Assembly: GCA_964476155.1 (NCBI GenBank)
Contig: CAYYYS010000001.1
Coordinates: forward strand, 1-64,000
DNA from: JAHIYU01 sp964476155
GTDB lineage: Bacteria > Krumholzibacteriota > Krumholzibacteriia > LZORAL124-64-63
Direction of reading: 5' to 3'
DNA: 64,000 bases
Shown here in pieces: positions 26,786-34,367 of this stretch. A program made the position numbers and the translations under genes. A model generated the notes under the pieces. That model saw nothing but the letters and a program-made list of their open reading frames with translations, was not told where the DNA came from and made no database searches. The stretch's first letter is position 1. Each line of letters starts with the position of its first letter.

Positions 26786-28705
26786 TTAGTCGTCCACGAC
26801 CTCGTAATCCGCGTCCACGGTTCCTTCAGGGCCCGACTCGGCTCCGACGGGGGCTTCAGCGGTTTCGGGACCGGCCTGCTCACTCTCGGCGGCAGCCTGC
26901 TCGGCCGAGGCCTTCTCGTAGGCCTTGCTGGTGAGTTGCTGCATGGTCGCCATCAAGGCGTCGGTCGCCGTCTTGATGATCGCGGCGTCGTCACCCTTGA
27001 GGGTCTCCTCCACCGCCGTGATCTTGGTCTCGACATCGGCCTTGAGCTCCTCGTCCACGTCATCCTTGAGCTCTTCGAGGCTCTTGCGGACCTGATGGAC
27101 GGCGCTGTCCGCCGAATTGCGCGCATCGATGATCTCGCGCTTCTGCTTGTCCTCGTCGGCATTGACCTCGGCATCGTCGACCATTCGCTCGATCTCGTCG
27201 TCGCTCAGACCGCTCGACGCCTGGATCTTGATGGACTGCTCCTTGCCGGTGGCCTTGTCCACCGCACTCACCGACAGGATCCCGTTGGCGTCGATGTCGA
27301 AGCTGACCTCGATCTGGGGAACGCCCCGCGGTGCCGCGGGAAGACCCGTAAGCTGGAAGCGGCCGATGCTCTTGTTGTCCACGGCCATCTCACGCTCACC
27401 CTGCAGGACCACGATCTCGACGGTGTCCTGGTTGTCGGCCGCCGTGGAGAAGGTCTGGCTCTTCTTGGTGGGAATGGTCGTGTTGCGCTCGATCAGGGCC
27501 GTGCGCACGCCGCCCAGGGTTTCGATGCCCAGAGTCAAGGGCGTCACGTCCAGCAACACCACGCCAAGATCCTCGCCGCCGAGCACGCCGCCCTGGATGG
27601 CGGCCCCCATGGCCACAACCTCGTCGGGGTTGACGGTCTTGTTGGGCTCCTTGCCGAAGATGGCCTTCACCTTCTCCTCGATCGCGGGCATGCGCGTGGA
27701 GCCACCGACCAGGATCACCTCGTCGATGTCGTCGGCGGTAAGTCCCGCGTCCTTCATACAGGAGCGGCACGGAGCGACCGTGCGCTCGACCAGAGTATCG
27801 ACCAGCGATTCGAACTTGGCGCGGGTCAAGGTCAGGGTCAGGTGCTTGGGTCCCGATGAATCGGCGGTGATGAACGGCAGGTTGATCTCGGTCTGGCCCG
27901 AGGAACTGAGTTCGCACTTCGCGCGCTCGGCCGACTCCTTCAGCCGCTGCAGGGCCATGGGGTCCTTGCTCAGGTCGATGCCCTCGCTCTTGAGGAACGT
28001 ATCCACAAGGTAGTCCACGATGACCTGGTCGAAGTCGTCGCCACCCAGGTGCGTGTCGCCGTTGGTGGCGAGCACTGAGAAAACGTCGTCGCCGATTTCC
28101 AGGATGGAGACATCGAAGGTACCGCCACCCAGGTCGAAGACGGCGATCGTCTCGTCCTTCTTGCGATCCAGGCCGTAGGCCAGCGCCGCGGCGGTGGGCT
28201 CGTTGATGATACGCTTGACGTCGAGACCTGCGATCTTGCCGGCGTCCTTGGTGGCCTGACGTTGGCTGTCGTTGAAGTAGGCGGGAACGGTGATGACGGC
28301 CTCGGTGATCGTCTCACCCAGATATTCCTCGGCCGTCTGCTTGAGGTCCTGCAGGATGATTGCGGAAATCTCCGGCGGCGCGAAGTCACCGGCCACGGTT
28401 TTTACACGGGCATCGCCGTTGGGACCGGCGATCACGGTGTAAGGAACCTCGCTGATCTCGTTGGCAACCTCATTGTGCTTGCGTCCCATGAAACGCTTGA
28501 TGGAGTACACGGTGTTCTCAGGATTGGTCACGGCCTGACGCTTGGCCAGCAGACCCACCAGGCGCTCGTCGTTCTTGTTCCAGGCGACAACTGACGGGGT
28601 CGTGCGATTGCCCTCTTTATTTACGATAACCTTGGCTTCGCCACCTTCCATGATGCTGACAACGCTGTTGGTGGTGCCGAGGTCGATACCTACGATCTTG
28701 CCCAT
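26786..28705 (-). CDS. dnaK: Chaperone DnaK (Hsp70)
   Basis: DnaK binds exposed hydrophobic peptide segments in an ATP-driven cycle. The ATPase domain has GIDLGTTNSVVS, DLGGGTFDVSIL and the adenosine motif VGGSTRMP. The substrate domain (LLDVTPLTLGIET) and a helical lid follow, ending in the acidic VDADYEVVDD. ATG 28705 follows GGGAG and gives 639 residues. Neither grpE nor dnaJ is adjacent, and no CIRCE element is seen upstream. Confidence 0.96.
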   Translation of the reverse strand: MGKIVGIDLGTTNSVVSIMEGGEAKVIVNKEGNRTTPSVVAWNKNDERLVGLLAKRQAVTNPENTVYSIKRFMGRKHNEVANEISEVPYTVIAGPNGDARVKTVAGDFAPPEISAIILQDLKQTAEEYLGETITEAVITVPAYFNDSQRQATKDAGKIAGLDVKRIINEPTAAALAYGLDRKKDETIAVFDLGGGTFDVSILEIGDDVFSVLATNGDTHLGGDDFDQVIVDYLVDTFLKSEGIDLSKDPMALQRLKESAERAKCELSSSGQTEINLPFITADSSGPKHLTLTLTRAKFESLVDTLVERTVAPCRSCMKDAGLTADDIDEVILVGGSTRMPAIEEKVKAIFGKEPNKTVNPDEVVAMGAAIQGGVLGGEDLGVVLLDVTPLTLGIETLGGVRTALIERNTTIPTKKSQTFSTAADNQDTVEIVVLQGEREMAVDNKSIGRFQLTGLPAAPRGVPQIEVSFDIDANGILSVSAVDKATGKEQSIKIQASSGLSDDEIERMVDDAEVNADEDKQKREIIDARNSADSAVHQVRKSLEELKDDVDEELKADVETKITAVEETLKGDDAAIIKTATDALMATMQQLTSKAYEKASAEQAAAESEQAGPETAEAPVGAESGPEGTVDADYEVVDD

Positions 28706-28814
28706 CCCTGACTCCCTTTTTTCTGACTGGGTCATTTTTCCTATGTAGTTCGAATTTACCTATACAAACCGCATGCCAAAGACAAACTTCGCTCAGCATC
28801 TCATATCGTGTTTA

Positions 28815-28850
28815 ATTATAGGATGTTAGGAAACGCATTGGTTTTGACAA
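28815..28850 (-). promoter_or_regulatory. Candidate dnaK promoter
   Basis: The minus strand has TTGTCA (28850-28845), then 16 bases, then TAACAT (28828-28823). A perfect TATAAT (28820-28815) lies just downstream but has no well-placed -35. The region is AT-rich and about 110 bases before the dnaK start. Confidence 0.4.
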
Positions 28851-28874
28851 ATTGGCCAACCCATAGCAGTCTGC

Positions 28875-28907
28875 CACTATGTCACCATACTGTCAGCATC
28901 GTGTCAG
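28875..28907. repeat. Three tandem 11-base repeats upstream of dnaK
   Basis: On the plus strand the units CACTATGTCAC, CATACTGTCAG and CATCGTGTCAG follow one another without gaps. They share CAnnnTGTCA. A degenerate fourth GTCA occurs just beyond. The array begins 3 bases from the stop codon of the neighbouring glycosyltransferase and 25 bases upstream of the candidate dnaK -35 box. The 11-base period places each unit on the same face of the helix, as in regulator sites. Confidence 0.6.
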
Positions 28908-28909
28908 TA

Positions 28910-29881
28910 TTAGTCAATTATGCCATCCTGATCTGACAGGCCCAGACAATAGGCTGTCAGTATCAGGAAATCGAGTAGGCGAGCATATACAGGCCGGCAA
29001 TACGGTCTGTGATCGCGGCGTGTCGGCCAGTGTCGCGCTACACCCTGTAAAAGTGCGCCCAGGGGACCTCTGGACAGAGGTCGAATTATTCTACCCAGGA
29101 TCGGCACTCGGGTCTCGCCAGGAGGCGGCATAATCAGATGAAGGCTCATTTCCTGCAAGCGATGGGGATGCGCCTGGGCGATTCGCTGCAACGGGCCATG
29201 ACCACATTCACGCTTCTTTGCGAGCCAAGCTTCGATCGTGTGATGATGAACATGCATCGGAACCGGCTGCCGAAGAGACAGAAAAGTCACCCCCCGGATA
29301 TCCTCGAGACGGAAACCCAGATCCATATCCTCAAAACCGTAGGCCGCGAACTCTTCGTCGAATCCGCCGATCGCAAGGAAGGCCTCACGAGGAATCGATG
29401 TGTTCTGTGTCACCAGGTAACGGGCGGGTACGTGCGCGCCACGCACCTTGGCCACGCCACGGGAATCGATGTAATGGAAGTGCGCTCCGTCTATGAGATC
29501 CGCCGCGGTGCGTACCAGACCGATGACTCCGTGTCCGGGATGAGCCGTCAGCAGATCCAGATGAGCGGCCAGCAGGTCGGGAGGAGCGACGATATCGTCG
29601 TCCAGGTAGAGGATCCACTCTCCGATCGCCCGACGGCCGCCAAGATTACGCGCGGCAGCCCGCCCGACGTTCCGTCCCGGAGAAATGATATGCAACCGGC
29701 CGGCCCAGGCTGCAGCCTCCCCGACAAGCCAGTCGGCGGTGCCGTCACCGGAGCCATCGTCAACGACCAGAACCTCGAAATCGTCGGCCGGCAGATCCTG
29801 TCGGCGCAGGGCGTCGAGTGTTTGCCGCAACTGACTGAGCTTGTTGTGCGTGGGGATGACGACGCTGAGACGCGGACTCAC
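28910..29881 (-). CDS. Family 2 glycosyltransferase
   Basis: The 323-residue protein has a GT-A fold: N-terminal SVVIPTHNKL, VVDDGSGDGT, and the metal-binding LYLDDDIV. The later GGFDEEFAAYGFEDMDLGFR matches the galactosyltransferase-like C-terminal region of such enzymes. No membrane helix is evident apart from a mildly hydrophobic end. The GTG start overlaps the stop of the upstream glycosyltransferase (GTGA) and has GGAGGG before it. Sugar donor and acceptor cannot be told. Confidence 0.85.
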   Translation of the reverse strand: MSPRLSVVIPTHNKLSQLRQTLDALRRQDLPADDFEVLVVDDGSGDGTADWLVGEAAAWAGRLHIISPGRNVGRAAARNLGGRRAIGEWILYLDDDIVAPPDLLAAHLDLLTAHPGHGVIGLVRTAADLIDGAHFHYIDSRGVAKVRGAHVPARYLVTQNTSIPREAFLAIGGFDEEFAAYGFEDMDLGFRLEDIRGVTFLSLRQPVPMHVHHHTIEAWLAKKRECGHGPLQRIAQAHPHRLQEMSLHLIMPPPGETRVPILGRIIRPLSRGPLGALLQGVARHWPTRRDHRPYCRPVYARLLDFLILTAYCLGLSDQDGIID

Positions 29882-31023
29882 GAGACACCCTCCCCGCTCT
29901 GCAGCCTGGTCAACGAAACCTCATCCGGCCAAGCCCCGCCATCGGTGACCAATCGCCTGAAGATGTCATCGACGAATCGCATGTTGCCCTCGAAACCGGC
30001 TACGTCACGGGCCGTCGCCAGTGCCGCCTCGCCGCAGGCGCGACCGAACGCCGCATCCCCGGCAAACCTCAACAGGGCGTTGGCCAAGCCGGTCACATCC
30101 CGCGGTTCGACCACCAGCCCCGATTCACCGTCCGCGATCCACTCGACCGACGACGGTAGATTGGAGACGACGATCGCTCCCCCGCAAGCCATCGCTTCGA
30201 GCAGACTGACCGCGGTGGCGTCCACCGACGGAACGGAGATGAAGACGTCAGCAGCGTTCAGGGCCGTCGCGAATTCATCATGGGGAATGCGACCGAGAAA
30301 CCTGGATATGTCCGCGATACCCGCCCGGGAAGCCAACTCCCAGAAGGGCGCCGGATCACCTTCGTAGCCGGAAAACAAGAACCGGGCGCGAGGCTCGCTC
30401 TCACGTACTCGGGCCGCCGCTTCGATCACGGTATCAATATTGTAGTAGGGCTGCGTGAACGAGCGGGGCGAGAAAAAGAGCAGATGATCGTCGTCGAAAC
30501 CCAGGTCCCGACGCCAGGCGCCGGCATCGCGAGGGCGGAAAGTTTCGAAATCAACACCCCACAAGACGCGGAAAGCGCGGTCGGGCCGGGCGCCCATGGT
30601 TGCGGCCACACTGAGAATGTCGGTCGAATCTCCGGTCAGCGCATCGCAGGACCTCAGGGCGGCACGGGCCAGCCAGCCCTTGACGGCGCTCTCGTACGGT
30701 GTCGTGTAGACGTCGTCTCCCCATACGGTCAGCACATTGGGGTGAATGCCGCTGAAGTGGCCCCAGTATCCATAGCCCGTCAGGAAGTGTGTATTGAGCA
30801 GATCGGGCTGGATCGACTGGAGCACCGACTTGACGTGCCGCAGGGAAAAGGCGTAACGCAGGGGCTTGGGACCAAAGCCGGCGCGAATATCGTGTACCGT
30901 GACACCCGGTATTTCACCAGGCTGTACGGTGAGCAGATGGCAGTCGTGCCCCTGCTCGACGAACCAACCGATCCAGCGTTCGGTATGGATATGACGTCCG
31001 ATGGATAGGAAGGCGAGGCGCAC
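29878..31023 (-). CDS. Family 4 glycosyltransferase
   Basis: The product (about 381 residues) is a GT-B glycosyltransferase with a GT4-type C-terminal nucleotide-binding half: SVPSVDATAVSLLEAMACGGAIVVSNL, in which the Glu-containing motif is typical. The N-terminal half starts RLAFLSIGRHIHTERW. A GTG at 31023 has GGGAG 9 bases upstream; an ATG at 31032 directly abuts that site and seems less good. It forms a pair with the downstream family 2 enzyme. Confidence 0.82.
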   Translation of the reverse strand: MRLAFLSIGRHIHTERWIGWFVEQGHDCHLLTVQPGEIPGVTVHDIRAGFGPKPLRYAFSLRHVKSVLQSIQPDLLNTHFLTGYGYWGHFSGIHPNVLTVWGDDVYTTPYESAVKGWLARAALRSCDALTGDSTDILSVAATMGARPDRAFRVLWGVDFETFRPRDAGAWRRDLGFDDDHLLFFSPRSFTQPYYNIDTVIEAAARVRESEPRARFLFSGYEGDPAPFWELASRAGIADISRFLGRIPHDEFATALNAADVFISVPSVDATAVSLLEAMACGGAIVVSNLPSSVEWIADGESGLVVEPRDVTGLANALLRFAGDAAFGRACGEAALATARDVAGFEGNMRFVDDIFRRLVTDGGAWPDEVSLTRLQSGEGVS

Positions 31024-31086
31024 AGGCGACATCTCCCGGAGGCGAGGAGTCGACCCTGGCCGTCACGGACGGCTCAGGGCCGGTAC

Positions 31087-31174
31087 TGGTGCCGAGGGCC
31101 GGACTTGAACCGGCACGGAGCAACGCTCCGAGGGATTTTAAGTCCCTTGCGTCTACCAATTTCGCCACCCCGGC
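31087..31174 (-). tRNA. tRNA-Leu (anticodon TAA)
   Basis: This is a class II tRNA with a long variable arm (TCGGAGCGTTGCTCCG region). The acceptor is GCCGGGG/CCTCGGC, and the loop CTTAAAA gives anticodon TAA, reading UUA. Discriminator A and CCA are encoded. It lies downstream of tRNA-Cys across a terminator. Confidence 0.96.
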
Positions 31175-31261
31175 GGCGATGGGATCATGGGACAGCCGTC
31201 GATGCATGTCAACGTCGGGCCCAGTCATGTTGTCGACCGCGTGAGCACGCGATGTAGGCGT

Positions 31262-31288
31262 AAAAAAACACCGGCCGAAGCCGGTGTT
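31262..31288 (-). terminator. Intrinsic terminator after tRNA-Cys
   Basis: AACACCGGC pairs with GCCGGTGTT around a four-base loop, and the minus strand continues with seven T. It lies 6 bases past tRNA-Cys and separates it from tRNA-Leu. Confidence 0.9.
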
Positions 31289-31294
31289 GGGAGT

Positions 31295-31369
31295 TGGAGG
31301 CGGCACCCGGATTTGAACCGGGGAATAACGATTTTGCAGACCGTCGCCTTACCACTTGGCTATGCCGCC
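31295..31369 (-). tRNA. tRNA-Cys (anticodon GCA)
   Basis: Acceptor GGCGGCA pairs with TGCCGCC, the anticodon loop CTGCAAA gives GCA, and the T-loop is GTTCAAATC. The discriminator is U, the identity base for cysteine, and CCA is encoded. Confidence 0.96.
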
Positions 31370-31559
31370 CCCATTCGCAACATCGATAGGATGCCGTCTG
31401 AGCCGGTCGATGTCAAGTCGAGCAGACCAGATCTCTTTGTTTAACAGACTAGCCAGTCACACAATGCACGATACCGACGGGCTCGTCAGGCAACCAGAAT
31501 ACCTGACGTTACCCACCAGATTGACCTTGATTCTCAGTATATCTGCGACCATATTATAC

Positions 31560-31589
31560 TTAACTTGGTTAACAATAAGCGAGGTTAAC
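31560..31589. promoter_or_regulatory. Candidate autoregulatory operator of the MarR-like gene
   Basis: TTAAC-TTG-GTTAA (31560-31572) is an exact inverted repeat. A further GTTAAC lies at 31584-31589, touching the ribosome site and start codon. A TATACT-like -10 ends at 31560. Binding here would block transcription and translation of the regulator. The link to the MarR-like protein is inferred from position. Confidence 0.45.
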
Positions 31590-31590
31590 G

Positions 31591-32145
31591 ATGTCGAGCA
31601 TGGATTCTGTCCTCAGAGAGAACATTCGCATCATGGCACAGGTTATAACCGAAGTCTGCCAGCGTAACACGCGCCAGCAGGTCAGCAATCACACCTTATC
31701 CCGAAATCAGTGCTATATCCTCAAAGTACTGGCGGCCAGTGGCGAATTCCTCATCAGCGAACTGGCTCGAATACTGGACATCAGTCCAGCCGCCACCAGC
31801 AAGAACATCGATCGTTTGGAGCAGATGGGGTACGCCTCGCGCCAAACCCGTGAGGGCGACCGGCGTAGCCTCGAGGTGAAGATCGAGGACACGGGTCGCG
31901 CGTTCGTCGACGAGGTCAATCGTGTCACCACCAAAAAACTGACACCCTTGATGGCCCAATTCTCGGAGGATGAAAAAGTTGTCCTTCTCGATTTCCTGAA
32001 ACGCATCCTCAAATACACCCTCGCCGAGGAGAACAACACGGACCTGATCTGCCTCCAATGTGGTGGAAAATGTGGCGACGACTGCGTCGTCAGTGCGAGC
32101 AACGGGACTTGCGTCCGACCCGTCAAACCCAAGCCCTCCGCCTGA
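31591..32145 (+). CDS. MarR-family regulator with C-terminal cysteine cluster
   Basis: The 184-residue protein has a MarR winged helix: ISELARILDISPAATSKNIDRLEQMG as recognition region (about 55-80) and the wing with REGDRRSLE (87-95). After the dimer helices, an unusual tail carries C154, C157, C161, C165 and C174 (C-x2-C-x3-C-x3-C-x8-C). Typical MarR proteins stop near residue 145. The tail could bind zinc or an iron-sulfur cluster and sense redox state. It directly precedes the electron-transfer operon on the same strand (46-base gap), so it probably controls it. The ligand is inference. Confidence 0.82.
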   Translation: MSSMDSVLRENIRIMAQVITEVCQRNTRQQVSNHTLSRNQCYILKVLAASGEFLISELARILDISPAATSKNIDRLEQMGYASRQTREGDRRSLEVKIEDTGRAFVDEVNRVTTKKLTPLMAQFSEDEKVVLLDFLKRILKYTLAEENNTDLICLQCGGKCGDDCVVSASNGTCVRPVKPKPSA

Positions 32146-32191
32146 TGGTGCGCCCATACAATCGGATGGCGCTTGAACAGAGGAGTGAATC

Positions 32192-33091
32192 ATGGTTACG
32201 CGTCGAGACTTCTTGAAGATCAGCGGATCGGCGGCCGTCACCTTGACCGGCGTTCAGCCTGCAGCCTCATCACATCTGGATCTGGATCCGGATCGAATCG
32301 GGGTGTTGACCGATTTCACGGAATGCATCGGCTGCCGGCGATGTGAGTGGGCCTGCGCCCAGGAGAACGACCTCCCCTTCGGCTCCCTCGAATCCTGTGA
32401 CGATCAGGATGTCTTCCAGGAATTGAGACGGCCTGACGTGAATCAATTCACCGTCGTCAATCGCTATGATCCGCCTCCGGGTTCGGACACGCCCCTGGAC
32501 GTGAAGGTGCAGTGCATGCACTGCGAACATCCGGCTTGTGTTTCAGCCTGTATTGTCGGAGCCCTGGAAAAGAATCCCCTGGGTCCCGTAACCTATGACC
32601 CCTGGAAATGCATCGGTTGCCGGTACTGTATGGTGGCCTGTCCGTTCCAAATCCCGGCCTACGAGTATCATCACGCGCTAACGCCCAAGGTGATGAAATG
32701 CACCCTGTGCGTCGATCGCACACTGACCGAGGGCAAGCCCCCCGCCTGTGTCGAGATGTGTCCCCGGGAAGCTTTGGTCTTCGGTCGCAGAAGCGAGCTC
32801 CTGGAACTGGCCCGTGACCGAATCCGCATGAACCCCGATCGCTATGTCCCGCATGTCTTCGGAGAGTACGAGGGCGGCGGAACTTCGTGGCTGATGCTGG
32901 CGGATCGCGATTTCCAGACTGTCCACCTGCCCGAATTGGCGGATACGAGCCCGGCCGAAATCACCGAGGGGATACAGCATGGAATTTTCCGGGGATTCTC
33001 CGGACCCGTGATGCTGTTCGGCCTGGTGAGCGTGTTGGCCAAATCCATGGGAGACAAAGAAGGTCCGGCCGAGGAGGACGACAATGAGTGA
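32192..33091 (+). CDS. Tat-exported 4x[4Fe-4S] ferredoxin-like subunit (HybA/DsrO type)
   Basis: This is an electron-wire subunit of a membrane-bound oxidoreductase. The Tat signal RRDFLKISG is at residues 4-12. Four Cys sets follow: 45/48/51/55, 108/111/116/120, 140/143/146/150 and 170/173/186/190, which fits four [4Fe-4S] clusters in the HybA/DmsB layout. A hydrophobic helix near the C terminus (VMLFGLVSVLA) may anchor it, as in HybA. GAGGAG precedes the ATG. Its end overlaps the NrfD-like gene by 8 bases. No hydrogenase genes are nearby, so the HybA name describes similarity only. Confidence 0.92.
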   Translation: MVTRRDFLKISGSAAVTLTGVQPAASSHLDLDPDRIGVLTDFTECIGCRRCEWACAQENDLPFGSLESCDDQDVFQELRRPDVNQFTVVNRYDPPPGSDTPLDVKVQCMHCEHPACVSACIVGALEKNPLGPVTYDPWKCIGCRYCMVACPFQIPAYEYHHALTPKVMKCTLCVDRTLTEGKPPACVEMCPREALVFGRRSELLELARDRIRMNPDRYVPHVFGEYEGGGTSWLMLADRDFQTVHLPELADTSPAEITEGIQHGIFRGFSGPVMLFGLVSVLAKSMGDKEGPAEEDDNE

Positions 33092-34367
33092 ATCCATTCA
33101 CACCGGCACAGCCCCCACGCGGGTCACAACACCGGTGAACGGCGCACACGACCGGGCAATACCGATGGCCGGACACGCCGTCGTCCCCTTTCTGACACCC
33201 GGCGTCTGGGGGCTCATTGTCCTGGCGGGAATCGGGCTCCTCGCCTTGACCGTCCGCTTTCTCTTCGGTATCGGGACAATCACCAACCTGGACAATCAGT
33301 ATCCCTGGGGTCTGTGGATCGGGATCGACGTGGCGACCGGTGTCGCGCTGGCCGCGGGGGGGTTCACGACCGCCTTCGTCGCCCACGTTCTGCACCAGCA
33401 CAAGTATCACGTCATCGTCCGGCCGGCCCTGCTGACCGCCATGCTCGGATACACGTTCGTGGCGCTGGGCGTCTGTGTTGATCTCGGGCGCTACTACAAT
33501 ATCTGGCACGTGTTGATGCCGTCGATGTGGCAGGGCAATTCGGCCCTTTTCGAAGTGGGCATCTGCGTATGCCTGTATTTGACCGTGCTGTATATCGAGT
33601 TCCTGCCCATCGTATGCGAGCGATTCATCGGCCATGTGAATCTCCCCGGCTTCCTGTCCGCCCTGAACAAGCCCCTGGACACGGCTCTGCGCTGGGCTGA
33701 CGCCGGGCTGAAACGCACCATCACCCTGTTCATCATCATGGGCGTCGTCCTCAGCTGCGCCCACCAGTCTTCTTTGGGTACCCTGATGGTCATCGCTCCC
33801 ACCAAGCTGCACGCCTTGTGGCACACACCGGTGTTGCCGCTGCTGTTTCTGCTCTCGGCCTTCGCCGTCGGATTGTCGATGGCGATCTTCGAGTCATTGC
33901 TTGTATCGCGATCCTTGAAGCGTGAAATGGAAATGGACGTCCTGTCCCCGTTGGGCCGGATCGTCCCCTTTCTACTGACCATCTATCTGGGCGCGAAAGT
34001 CGTCGATATGGCCAACCGGGGATCCTGGCGGCTGGCGCTCGAACCCAGTCTCCAGGCCACGTCCTTCTGGATCGAAGTCGTCGTGGGTATTCTGTTGCCG
34101 CTGAGCATCTTCTTGTTCCACAGGTTTCGCCGTCGCCCGACCTGGCTCTTCGCCGCGGCCGCCATGGTGGTTTTCGGCGTCGTCCTCAACCGGGTCAATG
34201 TCTTCATAATCGGCTACCACCCGCCCTTCAGCGACGGACCCTACATTCCGGCCATCCCCGAGATCCTGGTCACCGTGGGCCTGATCTCGTTGCTGGTCCT
34301 GATCTACCGGGCCTGGGTATTCATCTTCCCCATCCTGCCCGCGGAAGGAGGTCACGAGAATGCTTAG
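33084..34367 (+). CDS. NrfD/HybB-family integral membrane subunit
   Basis: The 427-residue product has about ten membrane helices and matches the HybB branch of the NrfD (PSR) superfamily. NQYPWGLWIGIDVATGVALAAGG and the helix with HVLHQHKYHVIVRPA are typical. These proteins bind quinone on the periplasmic side and pass electrons to or from the iron-sulfur subunit; they hold no haem. It is translationally coupled to both neighbours: 8-base overlap with the ferredoxin gene and 8-base overlap with the cytochrome gene. Confidence 0.92.
   Translation: MSESIHTGTAPTRVTTPVNGAHDRAIPMAGHAVVPFLTPGVWGLIVLAGIGLLALTVRFLFGIGTITNLDNQYPWGLWIGIDVATGVALAAGGFTTAFVAHVLHQHKYHVIVRPALLTAMLGYTFVALGVCVDLGRYYNIWHVLMPSMWQGNSALFEVGICVCLYLTVLYIEFLPIVCERFIGHVNLPGFLSALNKPLDTALRWADAGLKRTITLFIIMGVVLSCAHQSSLGTLMVIAPTKLHALWHTPVLPLLFLLSAFAVGLSMAIFESLLVSRSLKREMEMDVLSPLGRIVPFLLTIYLGAKVVDMANRGSWRLALEPSLQATSFWIEVVVGILLPLSIFLFHRFRRRPTWLFAAAAMVVFGVVLNRVNVFIIGYHPPFSDGPYIPAIPEILVTVGLISLLVLIYRAWVFIFPILPAEGGHENA

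Noticed and set aside
28706..28909. CIRCE element (HrcA site) or sigma-32 promoter before dnaK
   Set aside because: No TTAGCACTC-N9-GAGTGCTAA and no convincing sigma-32 boxes are present; only ordinary -35/-10-like boxes and the 11-base repeats were found.
32192..34367. Annotation as NiFe-hydrogenase subunits because of HybA and HybB similarity
   Set aside because: No large or small hydrogenase subunit, maturation gene or twin partner is present. The next gene is a multihaem cytochrome, which points to a different complex.
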